This document shows, in pieces, positions 57,722 to 64,000 of a DNA stretch of 64,000 nucleotides. Both the position numbers and the translations under genes were made by a program. Positions within the stretch are counted from its first letter, which is position 1. Every line of letters starts with the position of its first letter. The notes beneath the pieces were generated by a model. The model ran no database searches, was not told where the DNA came from, and saw only the letters and a program-made list of their open reading frames with translations. This stretch comes from Paramacrobiotus metropolitanus (taxonomy: Eukaryota > Tardigrada > Eutardigrada > Parachela > Macrobiotidae), in assembly GCF_019649055.1 (NCBI RefSeq), contig NW_026570502.1:1-64000 (forward strand), read 5' to 3'.

Positions 57722-60700
57722 ATGATGGACGCTGTGGAACCGTTTATGCCGTGGAAGCGTTTCTTCAGTGTTTTGCTTATTTTACCTTATTGCTGGTTCG
57801 GCATTTTTCCTCTCATGGTCGCCTTAACGGCCGGCGCAACGAAAACTGGTTTACAGGAAATCTTCCGTGATGACTTTAACGGGGACACGCTGAACCTAAC
57901 CCGGTGGAACCCGGCCGACACCAAATCCTACGTCAATAATGAACTGCAGTATTACCGAGCGGACAACGTCCGCCTAGTTAACGGAACGCTGGGGCTCGTC
58001 AGTCGGCGGGAAGAATACCGAGACTGTGCGTACACCTCGGGGAGAGTGGATACCCGCGGGAAGTTCAGTTTCCGGCACGGCGAGATCGAGTGGCGGGCCC
58101 GGATCCCCGCTGGCCGCGGCATGTGGCCGGCGCTGTGGCTGGCACACCCGCAGTGTGTCGCCGCGCGGCCCTGCGGTGAGTATTGGCCGCCGGCCATCAG
58201 CGTCATTGACGTCCGCGGCCAGGAACCCAACGTCATCGTCAGCACGGTTTTCTACAACACCGGCGGCCAGGACCGGTCGCCCGTGAAGACCGAGAAGCAG
58301 GTGGACATGAAGCAGGACATGTCGGCGGACTTCCACGTGTACAAGCTGATCTGGACGGCAGAGGCGTTGCTGTGGTTCGTGGAAGGTGCGCTGGTCCTCT
58401 CCGTTACGGGCGCCGAAAAAGTCCCAACAGTGGCGCTACAGGTGGTCATGAATGTGGCTGTCGGAGGGTATTTCTCCGGGAGTCCTGACAACAGTACAGA
58501 GTTCCCCACGGAGTTCCTCATCGATTACGTGGTGGTGCGCCAGGGCGACATCGATGTATCGCCATGGGTAAACATCACGGTTGCCATCCAGGAAACTGCT
58601 CCTCGGGGACCATCGGTGGTGACCATCGTCCTCGGAAGTCTAGTGGGAGTGCTGGTTTTTATCGTCATGGTCGTCCTCATCGGGTGCGTGTGTTGGAAAC
58701 AGCGCCAACGACTGCGGCGTGGTGACATGCGCAAGGGCCCGGATTCCCTGCGGCTCACTACAAAATCTCCTGGCACACCACATTAAAGCAGGTTACGAAC
58801 AGGTGGACCCGGCCATCCAGCACTACGTCAAACTGCTGGAAATTTCCATTACCAACGTCGAAATTGGTAAGCCCGGATTAATGGTATAAACGGGTTTCTT
58901 ATTACAAACTGACAATAGCTGCTGCTGTGATGTGGTAGGTTACCGTACCTGGATGTGCCTCGCTGTTCTATGTAGCTCGATGTTTTGGCAAAGTAATGAT
59001 ATGTTTTTTCTAAATGACCTTGCAAAAAGATACCTCGCCACATAAGGGTTTCCGCAGCGGTACACAGAAAGACACATTTTTTTTACAAATTAATGGCAGC
59101 TTGACGTGTTTCCATAACTGATGCCAATGTCTGTCACTCTGTCCCAGAAATAAATGCAGTGAAAATTACTTAGCACAATACCAAATGGGTGCTTCAATAA
59201 AAACGCTTTGAAGTCCATCTACTGACTTCCCATGCGCTGTTGTTGCCCAGGGAGCTTAGTGTACGGTAATCATCGACATCGTACTTAACTGGGTAAAGAA
59301 AGCGTTTCTGGCGGGCGGGGGAATCACCGACGTATATTTCCGGCGTTCCTTCACTGGTGCTCTTTCGGCAACTACCAAGCTATGTATTCGTACAACGTTA
59401 AATTAAATGTACCGATATGACTGCGGACATTCAGAGTTACAAATAATATTGTACAAAGTACTGGTAGCTAATGATTACAGCAGCGCATAATCATTGCAGT
59501 TGCATATATAGTTGCATATACCCGTGATACAAAGATGGGTATGTTGGTAGGAGCTGTTCTGGGAAAAGGCGAGCACGGCATTGTCCGTAAAGGCGTGGCC
59601 ACGGGACTGCGTGGACAGCCGCTCCCCACCCTGGTGGCCATTAAGACGGTACGGAATACCAACGACCCGGAGCAGAACCGGCAGATTATTCAAGAGATGA
59701 AGGTTATGACGAAGGCCGGTCGCCATCTCAATATAACCAACCTCCTCTGCGCTGTTTTTAAAGGTAGGCGTGTAATTAACGCAAAACAGGCTATATATTT
59801 TGTATGGCGTGGTATTGACCACCAGAGTACTAGCTCGCTTGATCATCGAGCTTACTTTGAATCACTGCAGGTGAAACGTATCTGCTGCTGGAATATTCGG
59901 AACACGGATCTTTGCTAAAATATCTCCAGTATCAGCGAGGCGCAGTACTCCATAATTGCACGGATAACAGTCCGTTGCCGACCGAAGGCGAGGCAGAGCC
60001 CGGCCGTTCGCACCCGTTCACGAGCCCCGAGAAGCCGGTTTCGATCCAACACGACGATGTGAATGGAGTGGTATTGTCGACGCGCGACCTAATTAGCTTC
60101 ACGTTCCAGATCAGCCGCGGCATGTCCTACCTAAGCAGCCGCTCCATCATCCATCGCGATCTGGCTGCCCGTAACATTCTGGTCTGTCAGGGCGGGGTGG
60201 TCAAGATCGCCGATTTCGGCATGGCCCGGCAGCTTTCGGAGTATGTTCTCCTCAACGAGCGCGTAAGAACCATCCATACACCTTTGTTGCAGCAGTAATA
60301 TCAATAAAAAAATCCACGAAAACCTAAGAAATCTAAGAAAATTTAAGGATCATAAGAAAAACCTTAAGAAACCTTAAGAAACCTTAAGAGAACCTTGAAA
60401 AATTAATTGGTAGGGAATCTAAGCAGTAAGCAAGCCCGTTGCAGGAGCAAGCCCGTTGCAGGAGCAGTAAAATTAATTGGTAGGGAATCTAAGCAGTAAG
60501 CAAGCCCGTTGCAGGAGCAAGCCCGTTGCAGGAGCAGTAAAATTAATTGGTAGGGAATCTAAGCAGTAAGCAAGCCCGTTGCAGAAGCAAGCCCGTTGCA
60601 GAAGCAGTAAGCAATTTAAGGATCACAAGAAGAACTTAAGAAACCTTAAGAGAACCTTGAAAAATTAATTGGTAGGAATCTAAGCAGTAAGCAAGCCCGT

Positions 60701-61468
60701 TGCAGGTGGCACTGCCGGTGCGCTGGATGGCGCCCGAGTCCATCTGGCAGCGGACGTTCTCGCACAAGTCGGACGTGTGGTCTTTCGGCGTCCTGACCTG
60801 GGAGATCTACAGTCTGGGAGAGACGCCCCATACGAGCGCCGCCCTGAGCGCCGGGAATGCTACCGACTTTCTCACCGCGCTGCTGGCCGGTCTGCACATG
60901 GAGCGGCCACCAGTCTGTCCGAACGCAGTGTAGGTCACACTTGGCGCCTCAATTCAACCGGTTGCTGGTAGGACTACTGACTCTGTTACTGTGCTTCGGA
61001 ATTGCCATCATTTTAATCGGCATGAGTTTAGAAAACAGCGTTTTAATCACTCTTCTACATGGGCAGATGCCCCAGTGAGTGGCTAAATCTGCACTTGGTT
61101 AATTATAATATGATGTAAATCTAATCTACGTGCATAAATCTGTATATAAGGTGATTAAAATGTCCTTCTATACAGGGTACTTGATTAGAATGATGGCGAT
61201 TCCGAAGTAATTTATATGTTGTGTTGTTAACAGGTACGATATCATGCTGCAGTGTTGGCGTCTGCGGCCAGCAGAGCGACCGGCCTTCAGCCAGCTAGAG
61301 CAGGAATTGACTCAGCTTGTAGGCCGGGACTCCGCCCAGAATTATCTCTTGCTCGACAGACCTTACGAGCACTTTAATGTGGCGCACCAGGATCTTCTGG
61401 CCGACGTTGTGGATGAATCAAGCTATGTGCTTATTGGCGCTGCCGACTGCAATACGTCTCTCGGCTAG
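57722..61468 (+). CDS. Receptor tyrosine kinase with GH16 (beta-glucanase-like) ectodomain
   Basis: Predicted single-pass receptor of 725 aa from six exons: 57722-58721, 58792-58866, 59512-59763, 59871-60262, 60706-60929, 61234-61468. All junctions are GT..AG and phases agree throughout. Residues 1-38 are a hydrophobic signal-like leader. Residues 47-274 are a GH16 fold ([69 protein letters not shown]). The family catalytic motif ExDxxE is replaced by [10 protein letters not shown] (161-170): the central Asp stays, both glutamates are gone, so hydrolysis is unlikely. Residues 298-323 are a transmembrane helix followed by a basic stretch. The kinase has GKGEHG (376-381), VAIK (K403), Glu420, an insert of about 45 aa (466-512), IHRDLAARN (D539), DFG (557-559) and [15 protein letters not shown] is typical of tyrosine kinases. 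The first ATG after upstream stops was chosen. If the 70-bp intron 58722-58791 is retained, translation stops at 58786, giving a kinase-less membrane form. Family membership is confident; the ligand is unknown. Confidence 0.85.
58722..58791 (+). other. 70-bp phase-1 intron deciding receptor versus truncated form
   Basis: The ectodomain/TM reading frame hits TAA at 58784-58786, while the juxtamembrane frame is one base out. A GTGACA donor at 58722 and an AAAGCAG acceptor ending at 58791 remove exactly the stop and restore frame (LRR then [12 protein letters not shown]). The phase 1 junction matches the next two introns. The alternative reading is a one-base insertion in the AAAA run near 58761. 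Confidence 0.6.
60401..60705 (+). repeat. 70-bp intronic tandem repeat carrying duplicated 3' splice sites
   Basis: Three copies of a 70-bp unit start at 60401, 60471 and 60541, with a fourth partial copy from about 60661. Each full unit contains AAGCCCGTTGCAG twice. The last occurrence (ending 60705) is the real acceptor of the kinase exon that follows, so the intron's 3' end has been amplified to seven acceptor-like sites. The CCTTAAGAAA-rich tract at 60310-60400 and 60610-60660 flanks it. Confidence 0.85.
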
Positions 61469-62303
61469 ACTCACACCTAGAGGCAAGCGGAAGTGACGTT
61501 GCATTGAAATCTGTACCGCTGCGTATGATTCACTTGTGCTACCCATGTTCTTTCCTGTCTAAAGGTTACTTACTGTGCTGCACCGATCAAACGCCAAACT
61601 AAACGTAACAATTACTGGTAAAATTATTGCAAGGTGTCTCCTGCTTTTGTCCGTTTCTGTAATTACCATACAGGCTATTACGTATTTCGCCACATCTGTA
61701 ACAATTACTTGGGAAGTCTTGCATAATAAATTATTATATTTTATACGCATTTTAGATTCTCATTCCCATTTGTAAAAAGGTTAATTGAAAAAGGTGGAAA
61801 AAATATATTATAATATAAGCCGGCTTTGTTTGTATTAATTTGATTACACGCAAGCCTCGTGAAGCGACGCCTCGTAATTCACCTTCGGTTAATACCGGTA
61901 TCTGTAATAGCAAAGACCGTCAGTAGACATGTCCATTAAAGCTCTTCCGCACTTCAATCCTGTTTTGGAAAAAAAACAGGGTGATTTCTTGCAAGTAGGC
62001 ACACAATACGCAGTGCCACGATTATTCTGATTACAGCAACGGTTTATTGTGTGACAATGCATTTAGCAGCGAGAAAGTATTTTTGTGACCTTTGGCATTT
62101 TCGGTTTACAATGCATGAACTTTCCGGAATGATACGGCGTACGAAACAGCAGAGCTATCACCTCTAAAAATCGGATAATTAGAGGAAAGTAAATTGCAAG
62201 AAGCTACTATGTAGCACAGAAATAAAAGCATTGGATTTATTATTTGTCTATGTATATCAAACAAGAATTAGATACAACCTAAATCTACTAGCAGTTAATG
62301 ACG
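61469..62303. other. 3' flank of receptor gene, non-coding
   Basis: No conserved coding sequence seen. An AATAAA lies near 62221, next to an AT-rich stretch. The region ends at the minus-strand orcokinin-like exon. Confidence 0.5.
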
Positions 62304-62513
62304 CTACGGACAAAAATGAAAATGCCCCAGAAATCCCGTCGGTGAGTCGATCTGGTCGAAATTCCTTTTCTGTCCGCCCTTCCCGGCATGATTCACACTG
62401 TGCTTGACGACATGCCCAAATCCCGGCGAATCGATCATGTCCAGATTGCGTTTCTCGAAGCGCTTAAAACCTGGGGTGTCTAGCGTGTCCTGACGGCTTC
62501 CGCTGACTGGAGT
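62304..62513 (-). CDS. Orcokinin-like neuropeptide precursor, terminal exon
   Basis: The minus-strand frame carries dibasic sites followed by orcokinin-type peptides. FEKR is followed by NLDMIDSPGFGHVV, and GQKR by NFDQIDSPTGFLG, ending at TAG (62304-62306). Classical arthropod orcokinins are N-F-D-E-I-D-x-S-G-F-x; here N-[LF]-D-x-I-D-S-P-x-[GF]-F is kept. Orcokinins are secreted peptides cut at KR sites. An acceptor (CCGTCAG, minus) just before DTLDTPGF would start the exon in frame, so the signal peptide is expected on an upstream exon that I could not find. The nearby KR before SFNTL seen in the relics at 23 kb and 48 kb is lost here. It could be a functional exon or the best preserved relic. 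Confidence 0.6.
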   Translation of the reverse strand, partial: TPVSGSRQDTLDTPGFKRFEKRNLDMIDSPGFGHVVKHSVNHAGKGGQKRNFDQIDSPTGFLGHFHFCP

Positions 62514-63755
62514 TCATGGCGCACAGTGCGGTGAGCAAAGCGGATCGTCAATTCTGGAATCGTGCTCCGTGGAAACGTTTTGTCTATAGACCCTATACAG
62601 ATACGTATAGCTTAAAAGCGTAGTAGATTTTTTTTTCGTATTCAAGCTGAACAGATAGGTTGACTGGGTAGACAGGAAATAGTCAGCTAGACTACGGTTC
62701 AGTCTGACAGGATGTTTGCCCTTTCCTGTGTCTTTTTGAAAGGAATTAGAGTGGTGACCTGCAGATTGCAGGCCAGCCCTATTCAGGAGGCTTGATACAC
62801 AGAAGCCTATTCAATAACTGTATTGCGGTGACTCTCAGATCGCTACATCGCAGCCTCGCAGAACGGTCCAAAAGCCATAAAAATGGCAAGCGGTCTGAAT
62901 CAGACCCATTCCTCCCTGCAAACCGTCTTCTGCGACGATCCTGCAGCACGGTCCAAATCGCCTTTTTCAACCGGTAAAGGTATTCGTCTCCTGCAGCTCC
63001 CTGCTCCCTTTCAAAAAAGTCCGAGAAGGGCAGGCCAGCTACCCTTCGCTCTACACGCGCTTTTAGCGGTTATTGTACATCAAATCTGTTTTTGCTGATG
63101 TGCTAAACGCCTGCTATGTACTTTGTATATATTCGCAAGCTTCTTTCAAAATGCAGCCTTTTCGGATCAGCCGGCAGAGAGCTGAGATGTAGCGGTATGC
63201 TGAGATGTAGCGTTCTGAGAGTCACCGCAATAGAGTTAATGAAAAGTGATCGAGACAATTTCGAGTCAGACATCAGAGCAGTGATGAGCTTAGGATTATC
63301 AGAAGTTCTTGCCGAATGTGGATTGCTGCTTGTCATTGTTTGCCGTTGGATACGAGTAATTAGTTTAGACACTTAACGACGCTTAACAAGCAGCAATGAG
63401 ACTGTCGGAAAGAAGCATAAGAGGAATTTTATTCTGAATTTTGGAAACTTTCATGACATCGAAACTGTAACAGAAATGCGAACCTACGTATACGTGCAAT
63501 CTTCAGCATGCTGACGACTTTGTACTGTGTGACTTCTTTTACGGCTGTGGGAAGTCTGATTCAAAGTTCAAACACGACGAGATTCTGCATGCTTGCATCG
63601 TGTAATTTTGTTCATTTTTCAGTAATGTAGCCTTTGTTACGAAGACCATTCTAAATTATTATACTACATACTGTATATAAATTTGTCAGTCAACGAGAAA
63701 CCAGCCAACATGAACCAGGAGGCGACTATCACTATACCGGAGGATGCCAGTGTCA
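62514..63755. other. No gene recognised
   Basis: The stretch has short open frames only. CTGAGATGTAGCG is repeated at 63182-63208, and GGTGACTCTCAGA near 62827 recurs inverted near 63217. No family is recognised. Confidence 0.4.
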
Positions 63756-63763
63756 GCTGTTTA

Positions 63764-63981
63764 CAGGGGGGAATCTAGGCGGGCTCGGACGGGGGGGGGC
63801 TAGAGAACTCACACCAAAGGGGGGGGAGTATTCTCTCGTTTTTTCGGCGACCTCCGGCGCAAAAAAATTCGCAAGAGGGGGGTACGTTGCGATCGCAACG
63901 TACCCCCCTCTTGCGAATTTTTTTGCCGTCTGAGTTACGGGGGGCATTAGCCCCGGGAGCCCCCCCTTAAATTCGCCACTG
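63764..63981. mobile_element. hAT-type MITE with 68-bp perfect palindrome
   Basis: The 218-bp element starts CAGGGGGGAATCTAGG and ends (reverse complement) CAGTGGCGAATTTAAGG, the CAG-type ends of hAT elements. It is flanked by an exact 8-bp duplication GCTGTTTA (63756-63763 and 63982-63989), the hAT target-site length. No coding capacity. A 68-bp perfect palindrome (63859-63926) centred on GCGATCGC lies inside, plus long G runs. Confidence 0.85.
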
Positions 63982-64000
63982 GCTGTTTAATCGGTCAGCG

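Noticed and set aside
58760-58790. One-base frameshift killing the receptor kinase
   Set aside because: A 70-bp GT..AG intron of the same phase as its neighbours restores the frame, so a lesion is not required.
60857-61078. Hydrophobic ORF in the intron after the APE exon as a TM domain
   Set aside because: It is out of frame with the kinase, and a phase-correct junction 60929^61234 skips it.

Overview
The window is nuclear DNA from an invertebrate animal. It is AT-rich and intron-rich, with GT..AG introns down to about 70 bp, many transposons and a long satellite. The recognisable families (bHLH Capsulin/TCF21, HMG20, MADF-BESS, a receptor tyrosine kinase, an orcokinin-like neuropeptide) fit an ecdysozoan. 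A tardigrade is plausible, but nothing here proves it.

Layout. (1) 1-23,500 is a mosaic of local duplications built around a four-exon MADF-BESS regulator. Only the copy at 8,469-9,941 is intact; the others are fragments or carry stops, indels or lost splice sites. This stretch also holds a hAT-type MITE (12,055-12,598), a PIF/Harbinger-type MITE (14,312-14,475), a p38-MAPK-like N-terminal fragment (13,982) and a 3.6-kb satellite of 74-bp monomers (15,929-19,529). A decayed orcokinin-like copy lies at its right edge. (2) 24,000-28,600 has an unidentified first exon, the wreck of a reverse-transcriptase-type selfish element, a 357-bp repeat of tRNA-like modules, a four-EF-hand protein exon (minus) and a small two-TM protein (minus). 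(3) 29,000-40,600 is an HMG20-like gene (minus) split in an exon by a Ty3/gypsy retrotransposon of about 10 kb. Both the gene and the element are broken by frameshifts. (4) 40,600-52,500 is mostly non-coding, with a possible chemoreceptor-like exon, a second orcokinin-like relic, a degraded MADF copy and a TA-flanked MITE. (5) 52,900-55,500 holds two exons of a TCF21/Capsulin-type bHLH gene (minus); the intron contains a 933-bp Mutator-like element with 181-bp inverted repeats and a 9-bp target duplication. (6) 57,722-61,468 is the most striking gene: a predicted receptor tyrosine kinase whose ectodomain is a GH16 (beta-1,3-glucanase-like) fold without the catalytic glutamates. (7) 62,300-64,000 carries the best preserved orcokinin-like exon (minus) and a 218-bp hAT-type MITE built on a perfect 68-bp palindrome.

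The window is not an operon-like system. Its most notable biology is the GH16-kinase receptor. GH16 pseudo-enzymes act as beta-glucan recognition proteins in arthropod immunity, so a membrane receptor pairing that fold with an intracellular tyrosine kinase is a candidate glucan sensor. That function is inferred from domain architecture only.
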